Shown piece after piece: positions 41,662 through 50,836 of a stretch of 64,000 nucleotides of DNA. The position numbers and the translations under genes are program-made. The notes below the pieces were generated by a model that was not told the origin of the DNA, ran no database searches, and worked only from the letters and a program-made list of their open reading frames with translations. Origin of the DNA: CAVUAT01 sp963848045 (GTDB lineage Bacteria > Actinomycetota > Thermoleophilia > Solirubrobacterales > 70-9); NCBI GenBank assembly GCA_963848045.1, contig CAWKCC010000003.1:310001-374000 (forward strand), in the 5' to 3' direction. The first letter of the stretch is position 1; every line of letters begins with the position of its first letter.

Positions 41662-43236
41662 TCAGGCGTCCTCGGCGCGGTACTCCGCAAGCAGCTTCTG
41701 CTCGTCGCGCTTCTTCGGAAAGCAGAAGAAGACGAGCGCCGCGCCCAGCAAGATCGCGATGATCCCGGCCACGTAGGCCCACTGGTCGCCCTGAAGGAAG
41801 GCGGTCTTCGCGGCGGCGATGATCTCGTTGGAGTACTTCGGGTATTGCGAGGCGGTGTCGGCGGCGCTCGAGAACGACTTGGTCAGCTCGTTTTGGACGT
41901 CGTCGTTGATCTTGCCGCTGTTCGGCGCCGCGGCGATCGCCGCGCCAGCGGCTGCGGCGTAGCCCGCGGTCAGCACGGCTCCCAGGAGCGACTGCATGAT
42001 CGCGCCGCCGAGGTCACGCTGCAGGTCTGCCGTGCCCGAGGCCATGCCCGCCCGCTTGACGGGAACCGAACCCGTCAGCGAGTGCGAGGCCGGGGTGCCG
42101 GCGAAGCCGACGCCGGCCCCGACCAGCGCGTACCCGAGGCCCACCTTCCAGTACGGGATCCCCTGCTTCCAGAGCAGCAGCATCACCACGAAGCCGAGCA
42201 GACAGAACGAGTAGCCGGTGAGCAGCGTGAAGCGGGCGCCCCTAGCGTCCACGAGCTTGGCCGATCGCGGGGCGATCAGGACCATGAACACCGCCGCAGG
42301 CAGGATCGCGAGCCCGGCGTCGAGGGTCGAGTAGCCGAGCACGTTCTGGAGGAACTGCTGGCCAATGAACATCGCGCCCATCAGCGTCCCGAACACGATC
42401 ACCCCCGCCAGCGCGGCGACCCAGAAGATGCGGCGCCCCGCGATCTCGAGGTCGAACAGCGGCGAGCTGGCGCGACGCTGGCGCAGGATGAAGGCGGTGC
42501 CGGCAGCCAGCGCAACTCCCGCGAGCACCAGGGCCAGGGTCCGGGCGCTTGGCACCGGGGCGAAGTTGATCGCGAGCACGAGCGCTGCGACGAGCAGAAT
42601 CGAGAGGATGCCGCCGAGGTTGTCGACGGGGTCGGCGGTCTCGTTGACGTGGGCGGGGACGAAGCGGATAGCCGCCAGCAGGGCGACCGCAGCGAGGGGG
42701 AGCGTGACCACGAACACCGACTCCCAGTCGAACTGCTCCAGCAGGGCGCCCGCGATCAGCGGTCCCAGCGCGGCGACCGCGCCCCCGATTCCCGACCAGA
42801 GGGCGATCGAGCGGGTCCGCGCCGGTCCCGACCAGAGCGCCGTGATCAGCGCGAGCGTGGTTGGAAAGGCCATGCCCGCCGCCAATCCGCCCAGGACCCG
42901 CGCGGCGAATAGGACGCCGATCGTAGGCGCCAGGGCGGCGAGCAACGAGGCGGGAATCGAGAGCGCCATTCCTCCGACGAGCATCATCTTGCGTCCGTAG
43001 CGGTCCCCGAGCGCACCGAGGTAGAGGACAGAGGTCGCGAGGCCGAGCGAGTATCCGACCGCGACCAGATCGAGAGAGGTCTGCCCGGCGTCGAAGGCGG
43101 CTCCGATCGAGGGCAGCGCGACGTTCGCCACGGCGAGGTTCAGGTTGGCGACGGCGGCGACGGTGATCAGGGTGGCGAGCACCACGCCGCCGCGGGCCGG
43201 GCTCGACGAAGCCTCGGCCGCTGCCGACTTCGGCAC
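41662..43236 (-). CDS. MFS transporter of the DHA2 (drug:H+ antiporter) type
   Basis: A 524-residue transporter with about 14 hydrophobic segments, the DHA2 number. The A motif GALGDRYGRKMML between helices 2 and 3 and the helix 5 segment ALGPLIAGALLEQFDW are those of drug exporters. A soluble loop of about 50 residues precedes the final helix. The start is GTG 43236 because AAAGGAGG lies seven bases upstream; a GTG seven codons earlier precedes that Shine-Dalgarno sequence. The substrate is unknown. It is not paired with a regulator. Confidence 0.82.
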   Translation of the reverse strand: MPKSAAAEASSSPARGGVVLATLITVAAVANLNLAVANVALPSIGAAFDAGQTSLDLVAVGYSLGLATSVLYLGALGDRYGRKMMLVGGMALSIPASLLAALAPTIGVLFAARVLGGLAAGMAFPTTLALITALWSGPARTRSIALWSGIGGAVAALGPLIAGALLEQFDWESVFVVTLPLAAVALLAAIRFVPAHVNETADPVDNLGGILSILLVAALVLAINFAPVPSARTLALVLAGVALAAGTAFILRQRRASSPLFDLEIAGRRIFWVAALAGVIVFGTLMGAMFIGQQFLQNVLGYSTLDAGLAILPAAVFMVLIAPRSAKLVDARGARFTLLTGYSFCLLGFVVMLLLWKQGIPYWKVGLGYALVGAGVGFAGTPASHSLTGSVPVKRAGMASGTADLQRDLGGAIMQSLLGAVLTAGYAAAAGAAIAAAPNSGKINDDVQNELTKSFSSAADTASQYPKYSNEIIAAAKTAFLQGDQWAYVAGIIAILLGAALVFFCFPKKRDEQKLLAEYRAEDA

Positions 43237-43352
43237 GTTCGCACCTCCTTTGCTCACCGGTTCCTCCGTCGCTGTTGGACTATGACCGCGGGCAGTCTAG
43301 GCGCGTTCGCGTCCTCGGCTGCCGCCGGCCGCTGACGCGGGCGCCTCGGTGC

Positions 43353-45410
43353 TCACGCCGATTCGGAGGAGTGCGGCTTGACGGTCTGGCCCGTCTCCTG
43401 CAGCCAACCCCGGAGCGTGTCGTGCATCGCGCGCACGCCGACGATCGGCTCTGCGGGAGCCTTCCAGGCACTTGGCACGAGCGCGAACGGGTGGCTCTGC
43501 CAGCCGCCGATGCCGCCGTGTGAGCCCATGAACTCCTCGAACGGCGCGACCTCGTTGGCCTCGGCGTCGAACACGCAGTTGACGAGGATGTCGGGGCAGT
43601 GCGGGAAGCCGTCGGTGCGACGCAGGTGCTCGGCGGCGTTGGCGCCGAAGGGGGAGAGGGGGTCCTCGCCGGTGACCGAATCGTCCTCGAGGCGGCGCTC
43701 CCCCCGGGCTCCGAGCACGACCGCCCCGCCGGCCTCGTCGCGAACCATCACGAAGCCGATCCCAGGATGTTCGGCGAGTGTGGCGAGCAGTCCGGGGTGC
43801 GAGGCCTCGATCTCGTCCCTGGACATCCTCCGCTCGGTCTCGGGCAGCGAGATCAGGCCGAGGCCGCCGGAGGCGAGCACCACGGCATCGTGCGCGTCCG
43901 CGTCATGTTTGGCCCGCTCGATCCTCTCCCGATCCTCGCCCAGGACCACCTCGCCGTCGACGAGTCGGCCCTGCGTGGCGCGCGCCAGGACCCTGGCGCC
44001 GGCGTTGTCCTCCTCGCGGGCCTCGGTGATCGCGCCGCCGACGCTGGTGATCCCCTCGTCGGCGGCGGCGGGAGCGAACACGTCCCTGCCGTCGGCGAGA
44101 GCGCTCTGCACCAGCTCCGCGAGCTCGAGCCCATAGCGCTGGCGGAAGGGCTTTCCCTGCGTCTGCCCATGGTCGGAGAGCACGACCAGGTGGTAGGGGC
44201 GGGGTGCCTGCTCGAGCGCGGTCTCGAGCCGTGCGAGCTGGGCGTCGTGCTGCTTGAGCACGGCAAAGGCGTCGGGCTCCTCGATCCCCGAGTGGTGGGC
44301 AACCTCGTCGTAGCCGACGAAGGTCGAGTAGACGACCGGAACGCCCTCAACGATGTCGCCCATCAGCGTCGCCAGGTTGAGGTCGCGCATCACCACCGTG
44401 ATCGCGCCCCGCATCCACGGGTAGAGCCCGCCGCGATCGATGTGTTCCGCGCCCGACTTGCGCTGCCGGCGGGCGGCCCGGCGCTCCAAGACCACGTCCC
44501 ATAGGTAAAGGGCGATCGTGCGCGTCAGCCCGTAGGGGTCGGCGAAGTAGGCGAAGTACTCCTTGGCGCCGGAGCGCTCGCGGTCGCGCAGCACGCTCAT
44601 CGTCGCCGAGCAGCGCGGCGCGTCTCCCGAGAACATGTTGCCCCGGCTGGCGCCGTGCACCGCCAGCAGTCCGCCGCCGTCCGATCGGCGCCGCTCGATC
44701 TCGATGGCGTCCTTGCCGTGGTTGGAGACCATCGTCTGCCCGCTCTCCTTCTCGTACCAGCGAAAGGCGGGCATGTCGTGGTTGCTGCCCAGCAGCAGGC
44801 CCGCCTGGCTGGCGCCCGTCTGCGAGGAGAGGTCGCACTCCCAGGGAACGATGTGGTGGGAGCCGTCGGCGAGCCAGCGCGCCATGTTCGGCGCGTGCCC
44901 CTGCTCGAGGGCGCGACGCAGCACCGGCTCGGCGAGGCCGTCGATCTCGAACATGATCACGCCGGGAACGCTGGTGCGGTTCTGCTCGCGCACGTGCCGG
45001 GCCCGTCGGCGCACGATGCGGAGCTGTCGCGCGTCGTCATCGAAGCTGAGGGCCGGGGCCAGCACCATCAGCGCGATCGAGACCACGAACGCCGCAACCA
45101 GAGCGCTGACGAACGGCGGCGCCGAGCCGTCCACCACCGTGACCGCCAGGATGACGATCCCGGCATTGAGGACCAGCGAGCCGAGGCCGAAGCTGAGCAC
45201 CGTCAGCGGCAGCACGACGCGGATCAGCAGGGGCCAGAGCACCGCGTTGAGCAGCGCGATCAGGGCGGTCGTGAGCAGGGCCGCCTCGAAGCTCGGCAGG
45301 TCGAACCCCGGCAGCAGCGCAACCGCGCCCCAGAAGACCAGCGCTACGAGCGCCCACAGCACAATGCCCCGGATCGCGATTCCCAGCCCGCGGCGCACGC
45401 TCGCGCTCAC
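43353..45410 (-). CDS. Holin-like membrane domain fused to a type I phosphodiesterase
   Basis: A 685-residue two-domain protein. Residues about 1-120 hold four transmembrane segments like the mycobacterial holin-4 superfamily (WPLLIRVVLPLTVLSFGLG). Residues about 150-670 are an alkaline-phosphatase-superfamily domain: the first metal Asp in MFEIDGLAEPVL, Ser/Thr nucleophile region SSQTGASQAG, VVYSTFVGYDEVAHHSG and VLSDHGQTQG with Asp/His ligands. It would act at the membrane on a phosphodiester or phosphonate, perhaps a nucleotide sugar or lipid. The start is taken as GTG 45410, but GTG 45398 is also possible. A GTG/ATG choice does not affect the domains. Confidence 0.78.
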   Translation of the reverse strand: MSASVRRGLGIAIRGIVLWALVALVFWGAVALLPGFDLPSFEAALLTTALIALLNAVLWPLLIRVVLPLTVLSFGLGSLVLNAGIVILAVTVVDGSAPPFVSALVAAFVVSIALMVLAPALSFDDDARQLRIVRRRARHVREQNRTSVPGVIMFEIDGLAEPVLRRALEQGHAPNMARWLADGSHHIVPWECDLSSQTGASQAGLLLGSNHDMPAFRWYEKESGQTMVSNHGKDAIEIERRRSDGGGLLAVHGASRGNMFSGDAPRCSATMSVLRDRERSGAKEYFAYFADPYGLTRTIALYLWDVVLERRAARRQRKSGAEHIDRGGLYPWMRGAITVVMRDLNLATLMGDIVEGVPVVYSTFVGYDEVAHHSGIEEPDAFAVLKQHDAQLARLETALEQAPRPYHLVVLSDHGQTQGKPFRQRYGLELAELVQSALADGRDVFAPAAADEGITSVGGAITEAREEDNAGARVLARATQGRLVDGEVVLGEDRERIERAKHDADAHDAVVLASGGLGLISLPETERRMSRDEIEASHPGLLATLAEHPGIGFVMVRDEAGGAVVLGARGERRLEDDSVTGEDPLSPFGANAAEHLRRTDGFPHCPDILVNCVFDAEANEVAPFEEFMGSHGGIGGWQSHPFALVPSAWKAPAEPIVGVRAMHDTLRGWLQETGQTVKPHSSESA

Positions 45411-45531
45411 CCCTTCGGCTCCATGGAGCACATCATGCCTCAGCCCGCGGGTCCGGGGCTCCGCTTCGCGCGCGAGAGTGGCGAGAGGTGCCCGAGCATC
45501 GCGGCAGGGTCGGCGAGCCTTCGATCTCGCA

Positions 45532-45537
45532 TAGAAT
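45532..45537 (+). promoter_or_regulatory. -10 box of a leaderless lipoprotein gene
   Basis: TAGAAT ends six bases before GTG 45544, and there is no Shine-Dalgarno sequence. Confidence 0.5.
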
Positions 45538-45543
45538 GCGCGC

Positions 45544-46011
45544 GTGATCCGAGGGAGCGCCCGTGGCAGGGCAGCCGCATTGACGACCGTCGCTCTGCTC
45601 GTCGCGCTGCAGCTGTCTGCCTGCGGGGGCGACGATGGCGGCTCCGACTCGACTACGACGTCGAGCACGAGCACGGCTCTCAATAGCCAGGCGGTGGCGC
45701 AGTTCTGCGCCGGTTTCAAGCAGATCGAGGACGACTTCGCGGCGATCGGCAAGGACTTCGACGTCTCCCAGCTTCCCGCCGAGATCTCCCAGCTGACCGC
45801 CACGGCCGACAAGATCACCTCGGCGGGCTCCGAGCTGGCTGGAGACCTCGATACGCAGGTGACCTCGGCGATCGATGAGTTCAAGAGCGATGTCTCCACC
45901 GCATCCGACCAGCCTGCGGGGGAAGCGGTGCTCACCGTGAGCGGCGCCCTCGGTCAGCTCAAGGACTCCCTGACCGAGGTCGCGACCGAGATCGACTGCA
46001 GCGAGTCCTGA
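45544..46011 (+). CDS. Lipoprotein, hypothetical, helical
   Basis: A 155-residue lipoprotein. The signal sequence ends at the lipobox LSAC, followed by a Gly/Asp and Ser/Thr linker. The mature part (FCAGFKQIEDDFAAIGKDF, ITSAGSELAGDLDTQV) is mostly amphipathic helix with two Cys, at the beginning (FCAG) and end (IDCSES), that may pair. I do not recognise a family; it may be a small surface helical bundle. Start GTG 45544 fits the TAGAAT box. Confidence 0.65.
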   Translation: MIRGSARGRAAALTTVALLVALQLSACGGDDGGSDSTTTSSTSTALNSQAVAQFCAGFKQIEDDFAAIGKDFDVSQLPAEISQLTATADKITSAGSELAGDLDTQVTSAIDEFKSDVSTASDQPAGEAVLTVSGALGQLKDSLTEVATEIDCSES

Positions 46012-46029
46012 GCGCGCGGGTCCCCGCTG

Positions 46030-46299
46030 ATGGGTTGCCTGATAGCGATTCTGGCCCTGATCTCGCCGCGGCTTGCCCTGTTCGGAATCTGGATCTTCAG
46101 CGACCTGCTGAGCCGCGCTTATGACAGTTGGATCATCCCCCTGCTCGGCTTCTTCCTGCTTCCCTGGACGACGCTCGCATACGCCGTCTTCTGGGCGGTC
46201 TCGACCGACGGTGTGCTCGGGTTCGAGTGGTTCTTCGTGATCCTCGCCTTCCTGTTCGATCTCGGCTCCTACGCCAACAGTCGGCGGGCGCAGGGCTAG
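46030..46299 (+). CDS. Small membrane protein, hypothetical
   Basis: An 89-residue protein with two or three transmembrane segments (LIAILALISPRLALFGIWIF, WIIPLLGFFLLPWTTLAYAVF and WFFVILAFLF) and a short basic tail. No family is recognised. It starts 18 bases after the lipoprotein gene on the same strand and may be co-transcribed with it. A weak Shine-Dalgarno match makes the start uncertain. Confidence 0.6.
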   Translation: MGCLIAILALISPRLALFGIWIFSDLLSRAYDSWIIPLLGFFLLPWTTLAYAVFWAVSTDGVLGFEWFFVILAFLFDLGSYANSRRAQG

Positions 46300-46356
46300 G
46301 ACGCCGCCGCGGGGAGTTAGGAGATCGGCGCGCGCCGGCCGTGTCGTGCGCACTGC

Positions 46357-46362
46357 TAGCGT
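46357..46362 (+). promoter_or_regulatory. Possible -10 box of fbiC
   Basis: TAGCGT ends nine bases before the fbiC ATG at 46372, near the short-leader position. No clear Shine-Dalgarno sequence is present. Confidence 0.4.
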
Positions 46363-46371
46363 CAGCCGGGC

Positions 46372-48636
46372 ATGCGGCGGGTCACCTTCTCGCGTAATTA
46401 CACGCTCTCGCTGTCGCGCACGTGCCAGTGCTACTGCAAGTACTGCGCCTTCGCGACAAGGCAGGCGCATATCCATGACCCTGGAGAGGTGGAGCGCCGG
46501 CTCGACGAGGCTCTGAAGCGCAACGCGAAGGAGCTGCTGGTGCTGACCGGCGAGCGCCCCGAGGTCAACCCCGTGGTCGCCGAGCAGCTCCGCTCCTGGG
46601 GTCACGATGACTTCACCTCGTACGTGCGTTGGGCCTGCGAGCGCGCGCTCGAGCGAGGCATGCTCCCGCACACGAACGTCGGGGTGCTCTCGAAACGGGA
46701 GCTTGTGTCACTGCGGGAGGTGACGGCTTCGCAGGGCCTGATGTTGGAGTCGGTCTCGGAGCGGTTGATGGAGACCGTCCACGCGGGCTCGCCGACCAAG
46801 CACCCAGCGCGCCGCCTGGCGACGATAGACGCCGCCGGCGAGCTGCGCATCCCCTTCACCACGGGCATCCTCGTCGGGATCGGCGAGACCGAGGCGGAGC
46901 GTGTCGCCTCGCTGGAGGCGATCGCCGAGCTGCAGGCGCGCCATGGCCATATCCAGGAGCTGATCCTCCAGAACTACGTCCCGCACCCGCGCTATTACGG
47001 CAGGGAGGTGGCGGAGATCGCCGACGAGGCGGCCCGCCGGCGGTGGCAGAGTGGCCTCGTGGAATCCCCCGCGACCGCGTCGCAAATCCATACCCCCGCA
47101 GGCGAAGCCGAGGAGGTGGGGGGTAGTGGCGAAACCGTCAACCACCAGCCCCGGCCCGACTGGGCAACCGACGTGACGATCGACGACATGAAGCGGCTGA
47201 TTGCCGAGTGCAGGCGGCTGATGCCGGATGTCGGGGTGCAGGTACCGCCGAACCTGGCGGATTGGTGGGGGGAGCTGGTCGAGGCGGGCGCCACGGACCT
47301 CGGCGGGCTTTCGTCCAACGGCGACCACATCTCCCCCGAGCATCCCTTCCCGAGCCCTCACCAGGTGCGAAAGGACCTCGCGCCCCGCGGCTATGCCCTG
47401 ACCGAGCGCCTCTGCGCCTACCCCCGGTACCTGGCCCCGGAGTGGATCGAGCAGTCCGTCCTCGACGTGATCAAGCTCAAGTACTGGAGCTTCATCCCGC
47501 GTCGCGGCTCGGGCCGGCGCGCCGAGGGCCCGCCCTCGCCGGAGATCGCTCCGCGAGCGATCGAGCGCGGCCGCGCCGGCCTGGCGCTCAGCGAGGAGGA
47601 GCTGATGGCGCTTTTCGCCGAGACCCGCCCCGAGGTGATCGAGGAGATGCGGGCCGCCGCCGACGAGTTGCGCGCTGAGCTCTGCGGCGAGACCGCGACC
47701 TTCGTCGTCAACCGCAACATCAACTTCACCAACGTCTGCATCGTCGGCTGCGCCTTCTGCGGCTTCGGTCAGGGCAGGCGCTCGCCCGACGCCTACATTG
47801 TCAGCGAGGAGGACTTCGCCGCGCGCATCGGCGAGGCGCTCGAGTTCGGCGCCACCGAGCTCTGCATGCAGGGCGGCATCCACCCCGATTACACGCTCGA
47901 GGGGTACGGCCGCTGGCTGCGCCTGGCCAGGGAGGTGGCACCCCAGCTCCACCTGCACGCCTACTCGCCGATGGAGGTCCACTTCATGTGCGAGCGCTCC
48001 GGCAAGAGCCCCGCCGAGGTCTTCGAGTACCTGATCGATTGCGGTCTCGGCTCTACCCCGGGGACGGCGGCCGAGGTGCTCGACGACGGGGTGCGCCAGC
48101 GGATCTCGCCCAACAAACTCCCGGTGGCGCGCTGGGTCGAGATCATCGAGGCCTCGCACGGCGCTGGCCTGCGCTCGACCTCGACGGTGATGTTCGGTCA
48201 CATCGAGGAGCCCCGCGAGCTGGCCCGCCACATGCGCGTGATCCGCGAGCTGCAGGAGCGAACGGGCGGCATCACCGAGTTCGTGCCGCTGAGCTTCATC
48301 CCCTTCAACACCCTCTTGGGCCGCACCCACGGCGTCGAGGAGATCGGGGCGCCCGAAAACCTCAAGCACACCGCCGCCTTCCGGCTGGCGCTCGGCCGCT
48401 CGATCACAAACCTGCAGGCGAGCTGGGTGAAGATGGGCCTCGGCGCCGCAACCGAGAGCCTGCGTTGGGGCGTCAACGACCTCGGCGGCACCCTGATGGA
48501 GGAGAACATCTCGCGCATGGCCGGCTCCCAGCACGGCGCCCGCCTCGAGCCCGATCAGCTGATTGAGGCTGCCCGGCGCGCGGGCCGGACCCCCGCTCAG
48601 CGTACGACGCTCTACGAGATAGTGGAGACCCACTAG
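46372..48636 (+). CDS. fbiC: F0 synthase FbiC, fused CofG-CofH radical SAM enzyme
   Basis: A 754-residue enzyme that joins 5-amino-6-ribitylaminouracil and tyrosine to form F0, the chromophore of coenzyme F420. The CofG half carries a CxxxCxxC cluster at Cys18, Cys22 and Cys25 (SRTCQCYCKYCAF). The CofH half carries the second at Cys456, Cys460 and Cys463 (NVCIVGCAFCGFG), then GGIHPDYTLEGY and STVMFGHIEEPRELARHM. Fusion in one chain is the actinobacterial form; archaea and cyanobacteria use two proteins. The other F420 genes lie 1.4-7 kb downstream on the opposite strand. Fbi enzymes act in the cytoplasm. Confidence 0.95.
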   Translation: MRRVTFSRNYTLSLSRTCQCYCKYCAFATRQAHIHDPGEVERRLDEALKRNAKELLVLTGERPEVNPVVAEQLRSWGHDDFTSYVRWACERALERGMLPHTNVGVLSKRELVSLREVTASQGLMLESVSERLMETVHAGSPTKHPARRLATIDAAGELRIPFTTGILVGIGETEAERVASLEAIAELQARHGHIQELILQNYVPHPRYYGREVAEIADEAARRRWQSGLVESPATASQIHTPAGEAEEVGGSGETVNHQPRPDWATDVTIDDMKRLIAECRRLMPDVGVQVPPNLADWWGELVEAGATDLGGLSSNGDHISPEHPFPSPHQVRKDLAPRGYALTERLCAYPRYLAPEWIEQSVLDVIKLKYWSFIPRRGSGRRAEGPPSPEIAPRAIERGRAGLALSEEELMALFAETRPEVIEEMRAAADELRAELCGETATFVVNRNINFTNVCIVGCAFCGFGQGRRSPDAYIVSEEDFAARIGEALEFGATELCMQGGIHPDYTLEGYGRWLRLAREVAPQLHLHAYSPMEVHFMCERSGKSPAEVFEYLIDCGLGSTPGTAAEVLDDGVRQRISPNKLPVARWVEIIEASHGAGLRSTSTVMFGHIEEPRELARHMRVIRELQERTGGITEFVPLSFIPFNTLLGRTHGVEEIGAPENLKHTAAFRLALGRSITNLQASWVKMGLGAATESLRWGVNDLGGTLMEENISRMAGSQHGARLEPDQLIEAARRAGRTPAQRTTLYEIVETH

Positions 48637-48644
48637 CCGCGCCG

Positions 48645-49676
48645 ATGAAGGCGATGGTCCTGCACGCGCCCGGGACTCCGCTTCGGGCCGAGGAGCTTCC
48701 CGATCCCCAGCCTGGTCCCGGCGAGGTGCTGCTGCGAGTGCGTGCCTGCGGCGTTTGCCGCACCGACCTGCACCTGGTCGACGGCGAGCTCCCCGACCCG
48801 AAGCTGCCGGTGATCCCGGGCCACCAGATCGCCGCCGTGGTCGAGCGGCCGGGGGAGGGCTGCGAGCGCTTCGCGAAGGGTGACCGGGTCGGCGTGCCCT
48901 GGCTGGGATGGGCGTGCGGTGAATGCCGCTTCTGCCGCTCTGGGCGCGAGAATCTCTGCGAGCGGGCCCGCTTCACCGGCTACCAGCTCGACGGCGGATT
49001 CGCCGAGTTCGCGGTGGCTGACGAGCGCTTCTGCCTGCCGTTGCCCGGCGACTATCCCGACCTGCAGGTGGCGCCGCTGCTCTGCGGCGGGCTGATCGGC
49101 TACCGCGCGCTGAAGATGTGCGGCCAGGCTGAGCGCATCGGACTCTACGGGTTCGGCGCCGCCGCCCACATCATCTGCCAGGTCGCCGTGCACCGGGGCC
49201 GCCGGGTGTTCGCCTTCACGCGCGAGGGCGATGCCCAGGCTCAGGAGCTGGCGCTGTCGCTGGGCGCCGAGTGGGCGGGCCCCTCCGGGGCGTCCCCCGA
49301 GCCGCTCGACGCGGCGATCATCTTCGCCCCAGTCGGCGAGTTGGTGCCCCAGGCCCTGGGGGACGTCGAGAGGGGCGGGGTGGTGGTCTGCGCCGGGATC
49401 CACATGAGCGACATCCCCTCCTTTCCCTACGAGCTGCTCTGGGGAGAGCGCACGCTGCGCTCGGTCGCCAACCTGACGCGCGAGGACGGCGAGGACTTCC
49501 TGGCGCTCGCGCCCGAGGTGCCGGTGAGCACCGAGGTTCAGCCATACGCGCTCGGCGAGGCCAATCGCGCACTGGACGACCTGCGCGCAGGTAGGGTTCG
49601 CGGTGCGGCTGTTCTGACGGTCGAGGAGCTCGACCCGCGTGCGCGGCCGACGGGAGAGGATGAAGCGCATGGCTGA
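48645..49676 (+). CDS. Zinc-dependent alcohol dehydrogenase
   Basis: A 343-residue medium-chain dehydrogenase. Catalytic zinc ligands are seen in RACGVCRTDLHLVDG and PVIPGHQIAAVV (Cys, His). The structural zinc site is CGECRFCRSGRENLC with four Cys. The nucleotide loop is LYGFGAAAHII, which lacks the usual third Gly but keeps the alcohol dehydrogenase type-2 form seen in related actinobacterial enzymes. It follows fbiC by eight bases, so it is probably co-transcribed, and overlaps the cupin gene. An F420-linked role is not supported because the NAD(P) loop is present. The substrate is unknown. Confidence 0.85.
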   Translation: MKAMVLHAPGTPLRAEELPDPQPGPGEVLLRVRACGVCRTDLHLVDGELPDPKLPVIPGHQIAAVVERPGEGCERFAKGDRVGVPWLGWACGECRFCRSGRENLCERARFTGYQLDGGFAEFAVADERFCLPLPGDYPDLQVAPLLCGGLIGYRALKMCGQAERIGLYGFGAAAHIICQVAVHRGRRVFAFTREGDAQAQELALSLGAEWAGPSGASPEPLDAAIIFAPVGELVPQALGDVERGGVVVCAGIHMSDIPSFPYELLWGERTLRSVANLTREDGEDFLALAPEVPVSTEVQPYALGEANRALDDLRAGRVRGAAVLTVEELDPRARPTGEDEAHG

Positions 49677-50073
49677 CGTCACCGTGAAGCGAGTTGACGA
49701 GTTCGAGGCGATCTTCGGGGGCGGCTTTCGCCGCGTCAGGGCCGGCCTGGGCGTGACCTCGTTCGGAATCGCCGTGATGGACTTTCCCGCCAACTTCAAC
49801 CTCTACCCAGAGCACGACCAGCGCCACGACTCCCAGGAGGAGGTCTACACGGCGCTCTCGGGCCGCGGCACTCTCGAGGTCGCCGGCGAGGAGCACCCAC
49901 TGGAGCCGGGCGTCTGGATTCGCGTCGGGCCCGACGAGAAGCGAAAGATCGTGACCGGCGACGAGCCGGTGCGGGTGCTGGCGCTCGGTGGCGTCCCGGG
50001 CGAGGTCTACGAGCCGCCTGAGTTCACGGTCGAGGGCGGCTCGGCGCCGCCCCTGGACAAGCCAGAGGCCTGA
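49669..50073 (+). CDS. Cupin-domain protein
   Basis: A 134-residue single cupin. Metal motif 1 lies in LYPEHDQRHDSQEEVYTALSG (His, His and Glu ligands), with the strand GTLEVAGEEHPLEPG and motif 2 in VRVGPDEKRKIV, where the usual second His is replaced. Bicupin-like small proteins bind a metal and a small ligand. The start is ATG 49669, nine bases after GAGAGG; an ATG three codons earlier lies on that sequence. It overlaps the alcohol dehydrogenase gene by eight bases, so both are co-translated. The role is unknown. Confidence 0.75.
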   Translation: MADVTVKRVDEFEAIFGGGFRRVRAGLGVTSFGIAVMDFPANFNLYPEHDQRHDSQEEVYTALSGRGTLEVAGEEHPLEPGVWIRVGPDEKRKIVTGDEPVRVLALGGVPGEVYEPPEFTVEGGSAPPLDKPEA

Positions 50074-50080
50074 TCCACGG

Positions 50081-50833
50081 CTAGCGGAACAGGTCGCCCA
50101 CGGCCGGGCGCTGCAGAGCGGCCGCTCCCGGGCCGTCGGCCTCGTCCACGAGGTGCCCCAAGCCGCCGACGATCGCCCCCGGGACGCCCGAGTCTTTGTC
50201 GCGGACGAGGTCGGCCGCGGCCGCCAGCTCGTCGATCACCGCGACCGCGGTGGCGGCAAGCAGCTTTCCGTGTCGGTCGCGGCGGCCTTGCCAGCTGTCG
50301 AGCGCCGTGATCCCAGCGCAGCCCAGGGCGACGTCCGTCTGCCCGAGGCGCCAGGGACGGCCGAAGCTGTCGGCGACGATCACGGCCGGTGTGGTGCCGG
50401 CCGCATCGCGGATCTCGGAGCGGATCCGGCGCGCCGAGGCGTCGGCGTCGACGGGCAGCAGCATCACCGTTCCCCTGCCCGCGACGTTGGAGGAGTCGAC
50501 CCCCGCGTTGGCGCAGATCCAGCCGGCGTGGGTCTCGGTGATCAAGACGCCGGGTTCCGCGCGGATCACGGCGCGGCTCTCCGCGAGGATCAGCTCGACC
50601 AGGGCGGCGCTCTTGCCGCTCTGCGCGGCCAGCTCACGTGCCCGCGCGCGGGGAGTGACCTCGCCGAGCCTGCGCAGCCTGCCCTCGGCCTTGGAGACGA
50701 CCTTCTGCGAGACGACCACTACCTCGTCGTCCTGCGGGGATCCGGCCTCAGCGACCAGTTCCCCGACGATCGCGCCCTCGACCACCTCGCCCATCCCAGC
50801 GAGCGGGCGAATCCGAATCTCGCGCCCTGTCAC
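50081..50833 (-). CDS. cofE: Coenzyme F420-0:L-glutamate ligase, stand-alone
   Basis: A 250-residue ligase that adds gamma-linked glutamates to F420-0 with GTP. Family motifs are VVVVSQKVVSKAEGR, LITETHAGWICANAGVDSSN with metal ligands, ADSFGRPWRLGQTDVALG, and AAATAVAVIDELAAAADLV. It matches the archaeal CofE length, not the 450-residue mycobacterial FbiB, so the C-terminal nitroreductase-like domain that reduces dehydro-F420 is missing. It starts three bases after the cofC stop, in the same operon. Confidence 0.9.
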   Translation of the reverse strand: MTGREIRIRPLAGMGEVVEGAIVGELVAEAGSPQDDEVVVVSQKVVSKAEGRLRRLGEVTPRARARELAAQSGKSAALVELILAESRAVIRAEPGVLITETHAGWICANAGVDSSNVAGRGTVMLLPVDADASARRIRSEIRDAAGTTPAVIVADSFGRPWRLGQTDVALGCAGITALDSWQGRRDRHGKLLAATAVAVIDELAAAADLVRDKDSGVPGAIVGGLGHLVDEADGPGAAALQRPAVGDLFR

Positions 50834-50836
50834 GCG

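Noticed and set aside
46016..46027. Hairpin GCGGG/CCCGC before the small membrane protein gene
   Set aside because: The two-base loop makes it sterically unlikely, and GC dyads of this size are common here.
46708..48633. A 641-residue frame opposite fbiC
   Set aside because: Antisense shadow; fbiC carries both radical SAM clusters.
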